A DNA stretch of 64,000 nt from Rhizoctonia solani (Eukaryota > Basidiomycota > Agaricomycetes > Cantharellales > Ceratobasidiaceae). The DNA lies in NCBI RefSeq assembly GCF_016906535.1, contig NC_057370.1, positions 310,001-374,000 on the forward strand, read 5' to 3'. Positions 45,186-55,568 of the stretch are shown one piece after another. Under the pieces are notes generated by a model. That model was not told where the DNA came from and made no database searches. It worked only from the letters and a program-made list of their open reading frames with translations. The number at the start of each line of letters is the position of its first letter. The stretch's first letter is position 1. The position numbers and the translations under genes are program-made.

Positions 45186-47729
45186 CTAATTAATCCATTG
45201 GTTTGCGTAGGCGATGTATTCGCGTTCTTGCCAGATTTGGAAATCTTGGCGGCGATCGGACTTTGAACAGTGATCTTCGATCATCATCTTTGCTGATGGC
45301 ATTTGAATAGCGTAGCCGGATTTGGAGTTATTGGAGTTGAAATCAGATTCTGAATGATTATTCAAAATCTGCGATTGGAGAGTTGAGAATAATGGGTACG
45401 GCAGTGCTTTTGTGAATATATTGGCCCAATTATCGTTTGATCTGATGTAATTAATAATGACATTACCATTGTTGGCAACGTTGCAAGCAAAATTGAATTT
45501 AATATCAATATGTTTGGGACGTGGATCAGCAAGCGGGTCAGAGAAGGTCGCAATGAGACCTTGGTTGTCGTTAAAGACGATTGTCGGTGTATCAAGCTCG
45601 TAGCCCAGTCCTCGCAAGTTTTGTTGTGTCGTAAGAGTTGCGACGATAGCTTCAGATACTGCATAAAATTTGGCTTCTTTAGTTGAGAGCGCAACCGAGT
45701 GTTGGCGCTTTGAAGCCCAAGCGATCGCTCCCCCTGCAAGCATAACAACATATCCAGATTGGGATTTTTGTTCGCCGTCGTAGTCAGAACCCCAGTTAGC
45801 GTCGGCAAAAGTATATTCAATAAATTTTTGACGTCCATTGTAAGTAATGCCGTTGTTGGCCGAGTTTGCTAGATATACGATAAGATGTTTGATCGCGTTC
45901 AAGTGAGGTTTGGTGAAGAAATGGTTGGCAGAGGATAAGAGCGATACAGTAAACGCAATTTCGGGACGGACAGTAAGTGCGGGCCATAGCAAGGCACCCA
46001 TAGCCGTAGCATAGAAGCTAAGAGCGGCTGGGTCGGTGACTCTGGGACCGCGTTTCAGACCATGCGTGGCTGATATCGGGTCGCGTTTTGGGGCTGCTTT
46101 CTCAAGTCCGAATCGTATGGCCAGTTGTCTGATGTAGTCTGGCATCAATATCTTAAGAGTTTGCTTGCTTTGGTTATAATCTACCTTCATGCCCATGAAA
46201 TGTTGTATTTGACCTAAGTCTTGAGATGGAAATATCGCCATAATTTCTGATTTAACGGTTTCAAGTACTTTGGCGGTCGCGCACACCATAAGATCATCGA
46301 CGTAAATGCCAAGATACGTGTAAGATTTGATTTGTGGGTTATACTCCCCCTCGCGATCGTTGGAGTACTCTTCGCAACAAAAAACGCAAGGTTCAGTAGG
46401 GTGTGGGACATAGCCAATCAAGCAAAGTTGCTCTGAGTACGCTATATTGAACATTCTTGGCAATTGTTTAAGCCCATAAACAGCCTTATGAAGGCGCATT
46501 ACAAACTTATCACGCGGGTAATTGGGATGTTCGTATCCGGGGGGCATTTCCATGTAAATTTCTTCATCGAGCGGGGCATTAAGAAAAGCCGATTGAACGT
46601 CGATTTGATGAATTTTGAGGTTTTGTTTTACAGCGGCAGCCATTGTAGTGCAAATAATATCGAGTGACGGAGTGGGTGAGTTGGTAAAATTGTAATTTTT
46701 ACCCGGCTGCTGCGTAAAACCTTTTGCGACGATTCGAACCTTGTATGTATGCGGCTTCCCTTGCTTGTCATGCTTAATTGTGAATACGAGACGCAAGTCA
46801 ACGACTAAAGAGTTGTCTCCTGGGCGTTGCGCGAAGCTCCAGACGCCTTTGTCCCAAAAGGTATTGATTTCCTTATTAAATGCGGGCATCCAGAGCAGCC
46901 AATCAGGGCTGGCGCGAGCCTCTTCAAACGTCGTGGGGATTGCACTTTGTCCTTTGGGACCGAGTAAAAAGGTTTCATGCGTGATTGTAGATAGCAGCAT
47001 CTTAAGATTAGAAGCATAATTAAATACTTCATTGCCAAACTCGGGTTGCACAGGGTTAACAAAGGGACGTAAGTCATCAAAGAGGGAGTTTATATCGATT
47101 TTGGGTGCATATATGCGGTCATAAGGTGACGCGCGACAAGCGTGGCTAGATGGGAAACTGGGAATAGCGCCGCGAGAGCGGGCGGGGACAATGCGTCCTA
47201 CAAAAGTTGGTTTATCATTCCCCTTATCAAAGATAGGGACGAATTTGTGTGTCTGATGTTTCGGGTACGGCCATCCAAAGTTATTAGTTACTCGATTTTG
47301 CAAAGTATTATAATTAGTTACCTTTTGCATCAATGTAACTAGCTCGCCAGTTGATTTTTGCCAATTTCTTATATTGAATGCCTCTTCCTTAAGCTTGGGA
47401 GATAATTCCTTCTTTGGGTATAAAATTGTTTTGTCGCCCGAGTCGCTACTCTTGGTGTTGGCCAGGTCGTCATCTGACTCAACGGACATCTCGCGGTATT
47501 GCCGCTTGCCTTCAAGGTCCATTCCCTGCAGCTTGGCAATGAGACAGCCAATCTGTTTGGGGAATTTTCCGGAGTCTGTATTAAGCTGAAAAAATGGAAT
47601 TTTAGAGCCGGTCGATTGAGTAGATTGTTTTTGGCTCACTATATTGTTGGACCCGACGCAAACTGGATTGAGACGCGTAGCCTGAGCTGAAGACATTGGT
47701 GGATAAGATAAGGTAGTACTGAGACTCAA
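45186..47729 (-). CDS. copia-2 Pol: reverse transcriptase and RNase H
   Basis: 847 codons from an internal ATG. The frame is actually open further upstream to about 47880, where it should connect to the protease-integrase frame. The RT carries VAKGFTQQPGKNY, DVQSAFLNAPLDEEIYMEMPPG, VYGLKQ and the active site YVDDLMV. RNase H is visible as DANWGSDYDGEQKSQSGYV and ALSTKEAKFYAVSEA. It ends just before the polypurine tract. This half is intact. Confidence 0.92.
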   Translation of the reverse strand: MSLSTTLSYPPMSSAQATRLNPVCVGSNNIVSQKQSTQSTGSKIPFFQLNTDSGKFPKQIGCLIAKLQGMDLEGKRQYREMSVESDDDLANTKSSDSGDKTILYPKKELSPKLKEEAFNIRNWQKSTGELVTLMQKVTNYNTLQNRVTNNFGWPYPKHQTHKFVPIFDKGNDKPTFVGRIVPARSRGAIPSFPSSHACRASPYDRIYAPKIDINSLFDDLRPFVNPVQPEFGNEVFNYASNLKMLLSTITHETFLLGPKGQSAIPTTFEEARASPDWLLWMPAFNKEINTFWDKGVWSFAQRPGDNSLVVDLRLVFTIKHDKQGKPHTYKVRIVAKGFTQQPGKNYNFTNSPTPSLDIICTTMAAAVKQNLKIHQIDVQSAFLNAPLDEEIYMEMPPGYEHPNYPRDKFVMRLHKAVYGLKQLPRMFNIAYSEQLCLIGYVPHPTEPCVFCCEEYSNDREGEYNPQIKSYTYLGIYVDDLMVCATAKVLETVKSEIMAIFPSQDLGQIQHFMGMKVDYNQSKQTLKILMPDYIRQLAIRFGLEKAAPKRDPISATHGLKRGPRVTDPAALSFYATAMGALLWPALTVRPEIAFTVSLLSSANHFFTKPHLNAIKHLIVYLANSANNGITYNGRQKFIEYTFADANWGSDYDGEQKSQSGYVVMLAGGAIAWASKRQHSVALSTKEAKFYAVSEAIVATLTTQQNLRGLGYELDTPTIVFNDNQGLIATFSDPLADPRPKHIDIKFNFACNVANNGNVIINYIRSNDNWANIFTKALPYPLFSTLQSQILNNHSESDFNSNNSKSGYAIQMPSAKMMIEDHCSKSDRRQDFQIWQEREYIAYANQWIN

Positions 47730-47809
47730 AGTAGAGAGACCTTGAGTTATGGGTTTGGTCTCTTCAATTTTTAATGATTTTATATCGACTTCTGGTTTGT
47801 CTTTGGTCT

Positions 47810-49387
47810 CTATATGCGGTACCTCAAAATGCGAGGTTGTATGCGTCGTAATTTCTTTGGCGACACGGGCTTCAAAGGTTGAACAATAGGATTGGTGGGT
47901 ATATGCACGCTCTTTTTTGTTTCCTCATATGGATTTGGGGTTAAATCCTCTTCTGGATTGTTTAAGTCTCCCCAATGTTCGATATCTCTTGTTGATACCC
48001 AATCTTCTTCACTCGATTCTTGCGGCTTAAGCATTGTTTCGGCATTTTTCGGGAAGTACACATTACGCAAATGTAGTACTTGTCTTCCTCCGTCTAAAAT
48101 GTATCGGTAACTGTTCCCTTGATTCTCCGCAATGCCTACAAACCGGGCCGGTTTTGTCTTTGGGTCTAATTTTCCACGCGATCCAGATTGATCTAGGATT
48201 TGGACCAGTGCGCCGAACTTGTATAACGTAACGATATTTGGTTTCTTTCCATAAAAGGCTTCATACGGTGTAATTAATTTTCCGTTAATATATGTTGGCG
48301 TGCGATTCTTCAGAAAACACGCATATGCGGTGCTTTCTTGCCACCAGGAAGGCGGAGCTTCCGCCTCAAACATCATACATCGTTTGTGGTCAAATAAAGT
48401 GCGATTAAGCCTTTTGGCTATACCATTTTGTGCCGGTGAATAGGGCGCGGTTGTCCGCAAGATTGTGCCCTTACTCTCAAGATATTCTTGAAAGTCCTTA
48501 TGTACGAACTCTTTTCCATTATCGACTTGTAGCATCTTGATTGCAGCGTTATGTTGAGTTTCTAAAAACTTCTTGAATAATTTGTAGTACGCAAAAGCCT
48601 CATTCTTCTGTTGCATAAAATATATCTTCGTGTAACGCGTCGATACGTCTGTAAATGAGACGTAATAATAATTGCCTTGAAGCGATTGCGTTCGAACCGG
48701 TCCTGCAACGTCCAAAACGACTAAATCGCCTATTTTGGTATATTGGGTAAGCAATTGCTTAATAACCGGCTTTTGTCCCAATTTGCCTTTTATGCATGAC
48801 TGGCAATTGAACCTGTCGTTATCGTCTGAAATTTCCATCCCTTCGACTAATTTCTCCTTTGCCATTTTCTTTATCATATCTGTATTTATATGGCCAAGAA
48901 TATTATGCCATTCTTGTATTGTATGTAGGGTAAATACCCTTTCTCGTTTTGTGGGTGTGCACGCAATCTTGTAAAGGCCGCCCGAACCTATGTCGGAGAT
49001 TTTCCGGCCATGAAAGACAAGCTCTTCATTAAGCATCGCCTTAACTCCCAGTTTGTTCATTGATATTTCTATTTTAGGATTATTTTTCGTGACTAGGGGG
49101 ACGGACAATAGGTTTGTTGGTGCTTCAGGGATGTACGTTACGTTCGATAATTTTAATGTCTTCTCGTTTGTTCTTTTCCCTTTATGATACGTTGGTTGTA
49201 CTACTAGATCGACTTTCCCAATATATTCATATGTGCCGGCTGAATTCACGCCGTCGACTGTACCGTTGACCTTCTGTAAGTTGTACATAATCGACTTATC
49301 GTTGCATACATGCGTAGTAGCCCCTGAATCGGCTACCCACAGTTGCTTAATTGGCGTTGTTTGGGATTGTGTACGTATAGCCATCAT
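47810..49387 (-). CDS. copia-2 Pol: protease and integrase
   Basis: 525 codons. Aspartic protease motif WVADSGATTHVCN near the start, then a GAG-pre-integrase/HHCC zinc region (EWHNILGH...FNCQSC). The integrase core follows with the acidic triad in VVLDVAGP, QVDNGKEF and the NGIAKRLNRTL segment. The usual Glu before R in NG-AER has become Lys (IAKRLN), so the third catalytic acid may be lost. A one-base frameshift near 47880 separates it from the RT frame; the frame then runs to a stop at 47810. Same frame as gag, with two TGA codons in between. Confidence 0.88.
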   Translation of the reverse strand: MMAIRTQSQTTPIKQLWVADSGATTHVCNDKSIMYNLQKVNGTVDGVNSAGTYEYIGKVDLVVQPTYHKGKRTNEKTLKLSNVTYIPEAPTNLLSVPLVTKNNPKIEISMNKLGVKAMLNEELVFHGRKISDIGSGGLYKIACTPTKRERVFTLHTIQEWHNILGHINTDMIKKMAKEKLVEGMEISDDNDRFNCQSCIKGKLGQKPVIKQLLTQYTKIGDLVVLDVAGPVRTQSLQGNYYYVSFTDVSTRYTKIYFMQQKNEAFAYYKLFKKFLETQHNAAIKMLQVDNGKEFVHKDFQEYLESKGTILRTTAPYSPAQNGIAKRLNRTLFDHKRCMMFEAEAPPSWWQESTAYACFLKNRTPTYINGKLITPYEAFYGKKPNIVTLYKFGALVQILDQSGSRGKLDPKTKPARFVGIAENQGNSYRYILDGGRQVLHLRNVYFPKNAETMLKPQESSEEDWVSTRDIEHWGDLNNPEEDLTPNPYEETKKSVHIPTNPIVQPLKPVSPKKLRRIQPRILRYRI

Positions 49388-50746
49388 TCCGTATTCGTCT
49401 TTTGTATCGTTTATAGCTGTATTTGTATGTTGTCCTTGGCCGCGATTGTTATTGTATCGGCCTCAACCTCTGTATCTACCGCGGTAGTTAGAGTTGCCGC
49501 GATTGTAAGAATTCGATCCTCTATTGTTTCCATTTCTGTTTTCTCCCCCTGAGGATCAACATTCTGAGGCCCAATGGCCCCATTTACCGCAGTTATGGCA
49601 TTGTCCGGGTTTCTTTCCTGTATTGGAATTACCATTCGTTTTAGGGAATTTCATTGATTGATTGCGATTAAACATGCCGGTCTCCCCTTTTGGAGCGGTC
49701 TTGCCCTTTAGACGTGCTTCTTCGGCAAGAAGCCGTTTGGTTACGGTCCAAACCATCTTCTTTCTATTTTCGGCAGTTGCAGTAGCTGTCGCTCCTTGTT
49801 CATATTCTACGGGAAGCGTCTGTATTACAGGCTTCCATGAGGCCGGTAATGACCCAATTAGGAGTGTTATCCACTCTTCATCGTTCCATCTGGATGCGTC
49901 GCCGGATATGCGTTGCATTGACTCAAATTCGGTGCGTAGTTTCCTTATATGGTGTTCTAGATTGTCTCCTTCGGCCATGCGAATATTATCGAGTTTCTGT
50001 CTTTGGAATAATTTGGCTAACATACCGTGCACTTCAAACATGTCCTTTAATTTGTCCCATGCTTCTTTCGCTGTTGTACACGACATAACGTGAATATATG
50101 CGCCTTGATCTACTCGACTTCGTATTGTTATAAGCGCGTTGCGATCTTCATCGGCCCATGTGGAGTCCCCTTTATGAGCATTAATATGGTCGTCGTCTAT
50201 ATGTCCGGCTAACTTTAATTGGAACAATAAGTCTTCTATTTTAGAAGCCCATACGGCATAATCGTCTGATCCTTTAAGTGGGGATATCTTTTGTACAATA
50301 ACTTTTTCGCTTAATGACGATGGCGTCGCGGCAGTAGAAGCCGAGGTACTACCCGAGGGTCCTGACGAACTCATTGGAGGAGGTGTCGGGGTTCGCGATG
50401 CTTGTGGAATAGGAGGTAGTGGTACCGGTGGTTGATTAAAAATAAACGGTGGAACTTGCTGTCCTACTCGCGATACAGGGGGTGTAGGTAATGTACTTGA
50501 GCTTGCAGTTTGCGGTTGTGCAAAGCTAGGTAAACTAGCGCTCGAAAGTCCTCTAAAAGGAAATCTAAAACGACTTGACGGGGGTGATAGATCGTCTGAA
50601 GCTGTTGAATCGAAGGATTCGTCGTACGATCCTTGAACTAAGTCGGCTATATGCGCGGTAGGTTCCGGGTCTTCGAATGTAGAAACTAAATCTTCTTCTT
50701 CTCGTTCGGTCGGGGGGTGTACAGTTTCCTCCGACGAATTTGACAT
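49388..50746 (-). pseudogene. copia-2 Gag with two premature TGA codons
   Basis: Gag begins at 50746 with a Pro/Ser-rich leader, a UBN2/Gag core (EAWDKLKDMFEVHGM...) and a zinc knuckle CHNCGKWGHWASEC. TGA at 49556-49558 follows the knuckle. The same frame continues as an Arg/Gly/Asn-rich RNA-binding tail, with a second TGA at 49463-49465, and then runs straight into the protease. Both TGA codons lie where CGA would fit (tgt-TGA-tcc; ggt-TGA-ggc in an RG-rich stretch). Copia elements normally have one Gag-Pol frame, so these are lesions. Confidence 0.88.
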
Positions 50747-50782
50747 GCACTAGGTACGGTTCCAAGGAGTTACAAACCACCG

Positions 50783-50794
50783 GGGCTCATAACC
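50783..50794 (-). other. copia-2 primer-binding site (half-tRNA-iMet type)
   Basis: The plus strand gggctcataacc is directly adjacent to the 5' LTR, the same 12 nt as in copia-1. It pairs with the anticodon arm of initiator tRNA-Met. Confidence 0.8.
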
Positions 50795-51077
50795 TGTTGG
50801 AATGTAAAATAGATATATCGTATAATATACCTACTATGTCGCTTCTCAGCGTGTGCAGTGAAGACCGTGTCCAACACACGGTAGTATCGATAATAAGGTA
50901 ACTTGTTGGCTATGGAACATGTATCTACATAGAGTCTTTTATATATGCTACTAGAGTCACTATATGCGAGTCACTAACAAAGTCATTAATTCGAGTCACA
51001 TGAGTCATTCATTTATCAGTCGTTCCATCTTATTGTTCTTTAGTAATCGTGCTCGTTATATTACTAATTATTCAACA
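50795..51077 (-). repeat. copia-2 5' LTR
   Basis: 283 bp, one difference from 44882-45164. Confidence 0.93.
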
Positions 51078-51280
51078 CTTGAGCTTATCATGAAGTGGTG
51101 TGGAACTCTTGCTCAGAGCAGTACTTAGGAACGGTTACGAAAACGGCATTGGTTAGTTTATTTATTCTACTAATCCAGTGACACATCCACGAAATAATCG
51201 ATATACTTACATTCGTACAAATAATACGTGAGGATGAGAATTGAAGAATAAGATATAAAGCCCCTTTGAGACGCATACAA

Positions 51281-53196
51281 TTAAGGTGCAAGCTTTTCTG
51301 TTCCTTGCTGTTTCGCCAACTCTCGTTCGTGAGCTCTTTCATCTCTTCGCCGCATAATGACGGTGAATAGCGGGATAGTGGTTAAGCTCAGGACTATCCA
51401 TGCCAGTATGACGCCGGCGTTGAGCCCCAAATGATTCTTCGTATTGAAAAGAATCGTTCGGACAGATTGCGTATTGTTGCTGTAGATTGATTAGTTTATG
51501 AGTAAGATGAGCCCTAGAAATCGAATACTCACAATATAGGAAACCCATATCCGTACTTGTAGAACCATGGTTGTAGGTCGAAGGGAAGCACAGCGACAGA
51601 CACGTTTGAAATAATTAGGGGGATGAGGAAGAATGCCATAAACCTAGGGGTGAGTATGGTGACCATGGCTTCGGTGGCGAGACCAAGAGCACACATCCCC
51701 ATATAGGTGTAGACAAAATAAAGAAAGAATCCACCTGCATAGGTGTACTTGGTTCCGAAAGGTGCATGGAAGGGTAGAGATACCATAGCAAATGCTAAAG
51801 AAAGAGGAAAGTAAAGCCCGAGTGGAACCAGTATACGTAGGTAAAGGTAGGAGCGGAGGCGAAGAAATGGGCCAAAAATGCCCCGCGCGGCATCATTTGT
51901 CATTGTCTGTACCTTGGAGATAAGCAATTCTGTCCAAGACGTGTAACCAATGCATACCATGATAAATGCGAAAATGCACAAGTATATTTGACCCACAAGG
52001 GTCAGCGCGGTCGCAACCGGGGCACTATAAATCTCTGTCAAGATCACGTCTTTGAGACAGATAGACTGCAGATTCACTTGTATGGCCTCAGGTTTTCGGC
52101 TGTCCACCAAGCACCCGTTGTTAATGTTTGAGGGGCGGATGTCAATGCCTGGAGTGCAGTCGAATTCCCGGAGATGGACGTCAGGTACGAGGCCGCGGAG
52201 TTGGTGTTGAAACGTTGCAAAATCTAAAAGGTGCGATCTTGTCAGTTATATGCTTACGTTGTCCCTTTCATCCGCCTCTCACTTGCCTGGGTGAGGGCCG
52301 CGGTAGTCAAAGGAACAACATAGTTTCCAGTGGCCAACTCGTTTCGAGCTTGTGCATAATAAAATGTGATGGACGTTGTTGGATTGTACGATGAATTTCC
52401 CACTATCCGTGCAGCATTAAGTCGAGAAGAAGCACCGGCATTAACTTCATACTTGAGTTAGAGTTATTCCAGTGATTGAGAGAGGTGACATACTGACAAC
52501 CGCGCCCCAAGCCTTCTCGTCTATCACAGCCTCCGCAACATCTGATACTTCATTGGGATCGAGTTGACGCCATCCAAGGTGGCTCTTCGACCCTGACTAT
52601 TGAAAAGAGACAGGGATGAGGATTCTTGTGATATGGTATCGTAGTAGCGTGTATCTCACCCGAGTTGTTTCAAGTAACCCTTGAACTACTGACTGTCCGA
52701 TTTCTCCCCCATCTCTGTCAATGACCCAGGTCGTTAGGGATGGCGCATGGGTGGCACTTCGAGCTAATGAGCCCCTAGTAGATTTTAGCTGTTCATGTGT
52801 GCCTATGAATAGTTATGAATATAATTTACCAATAAACCGGAAGGCATATCCACATCATAACAATCGTGAGCACTAAAGTCATGACCATGATCTTGGTATA
52901 AATCTTTCGCAAAGGGGCTACTCTTGGATCAAATACTATTGAACACTCAGTCATCGACCCCAGTGTGAGAATTTGAAAGTTAAAATACCAGTGTGCGCAA
53001 ATTTGTCCGGAACAGGGGCTCTGGATCCAGGTCCCTCGGCAGGCCTTAGTTCATCGGTATTCGTAGCTTGTCTTTCTTCTTCTTCTTCCTCCATCAAAGT
53101 GTCACGCGACCGAGACATTTTCTGGGTAGACATAGCGGCACTTTGTCGTGACGACCCCACCATCAGCGTAGGAGTGGCAGCGCCGGGGTCAGACAT
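51281..53196 (-). CDS. DUF3533/SNG1-type membrane protein A, eight exons, 508 aa
   Basis: Exons on the minus strand: 52989-53196, 52830-52935, 52660-52774, 52494-52596, 52287-52444, 52078-52223, 51533-52024, 51281-51479 (1,527 nt, phases close). An acidic cytosolic N-terminus (MEEEEEERQ, PAEGPGSRAPVPDKFAHT) is followed by membrane segment 1 (~82-104), a large extracytosolic domain with N-glycosylation sites (~105-280), and about five more membrane segments (~285-480). This is the architecture of the fungal SNG1 family, related to ABC-2-type permeases and linked in yeast to nitrosoguanidine resistance; transport activity here is inference. The intron between exons 5 and 6 has a GCAAGT donor. 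The copia-2 insertion lies 204 bp past the stop codon. Paralog of the gene at 63558. Confidence 0.9.
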
Positions 53197-55568
53197 GAGG
53201 GACAGACGGAATAAGGAGGGGGTGCGCCCATTTTGAGGGGAGCCAGTCTTATAAAAGAGGAACCTCGGGGAGAAGCCTCGGTGGAGATAGTCCCTGATCG
53301 GAGCATTGAGGCCGTGAGGATGCATCGGATACTGTGTATATACAATTAAATCCCATCATGTTCGTTTGTACAGACCCAAGCGCCGTGAGCTCCAAGTATA
53401 CAGCACGTCATCAAGGACAGCCAAGGCGGCGAGTGAACGCGAATAACTTTGCACAGCTCAACAAGAAAAAGGCTTCTTCTGCAAGGCGGAAGTTGTCGAC
53501 CTCATAGTCCAGATCAGGGAGCATTGAACAGAATCGGATGGTGTACCTGGTAGTGTAATGCTGACAGAACCAGCTACGCCGAACACTCCTCGGCCATGCA
53601 CAAAGAACGTCCAAGCCCGAGAAATCATCTCGTGATCTCGTCATTTGATATCCTGGAGCCACTGAATCGTAAATTCGTGCAACCTTGGGGATCGATGTAA
53701 ACAAGAGTAATGAATCTCGGAAACTAGCCTAAATTCCAGAGCCCCAGGTTATTTTGTAAAATCTCCCTAGATGATGCCGGAAAGCCAAAGTCTGACCCAT
53801 AGGGAGCATAGGTCAAGAGCTGATTGTTATAGACGTCCAATCAGAGCAAGGGCAAGCATGTTCCGGTCAAGTGGTGAGTACACGTGAGTGAACAGGAAAA
53901 CCACCCAAAGGCCACGTTTCCCAGATTTTGGCGTCAGTCAGCTGAGGCTAGTTGTGGACAAGTGACGAAAGGCCGGCAGTTGGGAGGTGGATAGATCGAT
54001 GCAGACATTATTGTATATAGCCAAACCTCTGAATCTGCTCGAATATGAGTCGCAAGGGTACAGGATCAGCTCTCAAGGTGCTAAAACTCGCTCTTGCACT
54101 GTAGCTCTTGGTGTACTGCACGATTCGAGATTAGGGAGAGATGAGGGAGGCCACCGATAAGACCTTTACGTATAGTAGCCACTGCGCTTGTCGTGGTCAA
54201 GTTGAACAATCAAAGACACGGTGCTTAGTAATGTCAGCTTAGAGACAGCGAGGTCTCTACTTGGCAGACTGCGGAAGTCCAGCGAACCAACTGGATCCGA
54301 GACCGGTCCATACCGTAGGTCTATTTGTGGGCCGATGTCATACTAGGTGCTTTCGCATTGTTCCAGCCAGACATTCTAAGATTCAAACGTCGGCACAATG
54401 ATGCATCCGCTATTTATTATTCAAGGTGAACTTACGGGACCCATGTTATTGAATCACTCATATTTTGACTCAAAGATTAAGTTCCTCTAAACCTGGCAAC
54501 TCCAAGATAGATACGAGTGGGTGGACATCTCAATGACCGTGCGCGGAAAGAGCTGATTGGCAGAGTTCTTACAATTTTTGTCTTATGACGATTGAATTTC
54601 CGATTGAATTTGAGGTATTTTTTCAAGAAAAACATTTTCCTAGATCTATCGAGCACGAAAAAATCCCCTCACCCTGATCAAGAAACACAAGTGTTGAGAC
54701 TAGTACTCATGTTTTACCATAAAGGTGTCACGGTAACACGACTGTGAGTCTGATGATTTTAGTATGACTACTACCCAACCAATCGGGTATTCCGTCTATG
54801 GTCATGTTTGTATCACACACCCAACGTTCCGGTAGAGTATTGGAGCCCGGTTGAAGCTCAGGACCACACAGGCATTTCAATACGCACATGTGCCTTCATA
54901 TAGCACCAAAGTGAGATTTATCTTGTGTTAGTCTCGAATTTTCGATTTAAGCAAAGCGGATAGCTGGTTTACAATATCGGAGTAACTCCGGTAGTGCTCG
55001 AGGGTATGTACCTCGTTTGTATGCATCTTGGGACTCCAGGATCAGGGGTATTACTCCAACAACTTAAGCCAGCACAGCTATAGTCAAACTGTTAATCGAT
55101 GGGGATAGGAGAGATGGTACCGTACAGCTGATGCATGGAGTGGCTATACTGTATAGGCGCGGGGAAGAGCACAGATCTAATTCTGGGGGCTGTACTACGA
55201 GACCCAAGCATTGAATTCGCGCGTTGTTGAGAATTTCGCCTCGATCGCCGAGGGATCTCACTAGACGTAAAATGCGAAATTGGGGTGGTTGACAAGGCGT
55301 GACCGAAGCACTCGTAATACGCCTCGTGGACTAGATACTATCCACGTTGCTTGATGGAGGCTGTATGTGGGTACGTTACCCCTGCAGGTCTGCGCGAGTA
55401 TTCTTGAAGAAATTTCTCCAGACTGATGCTATCTCATACTTCGGCAGCTCTGGGCAGACTTGGATTACATGTATGCGAATTGGCTAGAGAGCCGGCTTCC
55501 GGCGCTTAATACAGCGCCCATCACCTCGAGGTGGCACGTGACCTGATTTACAGTTGAGCTGATCCTCG
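53197..55568. other. 2.4-kb intergenic region
   Basis: Between the divergent SNG1-type gene A and the JmjC gene. A TATA-like ttttataag (minus strand, ~53250) may serve gene A. A 97-residue minus-strand frame at 53411-53704 has no recognisable domain and is not called. Confidence 0.5.

Larger units (their letters stand above)
44882..51077 (-). mobile_element. Ty1/copia retrotransposon, element 2 (recent)
   Basis: 6,196 bp on the minus strand, with 283-bp LTRs at 44882-45164 and 50795-51077 and the 5-bp duplication cttga (44877-44881 and 51078-51082). The LTRs differ at a single position (tgtgct versus cgtgct), so insertion is recent. It still carries two in-frame TGA codons and one frameshift. 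Distinct family from copia-1 (different LTR and Gag) but with the same primer-binding site. Confidence 0.95.
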
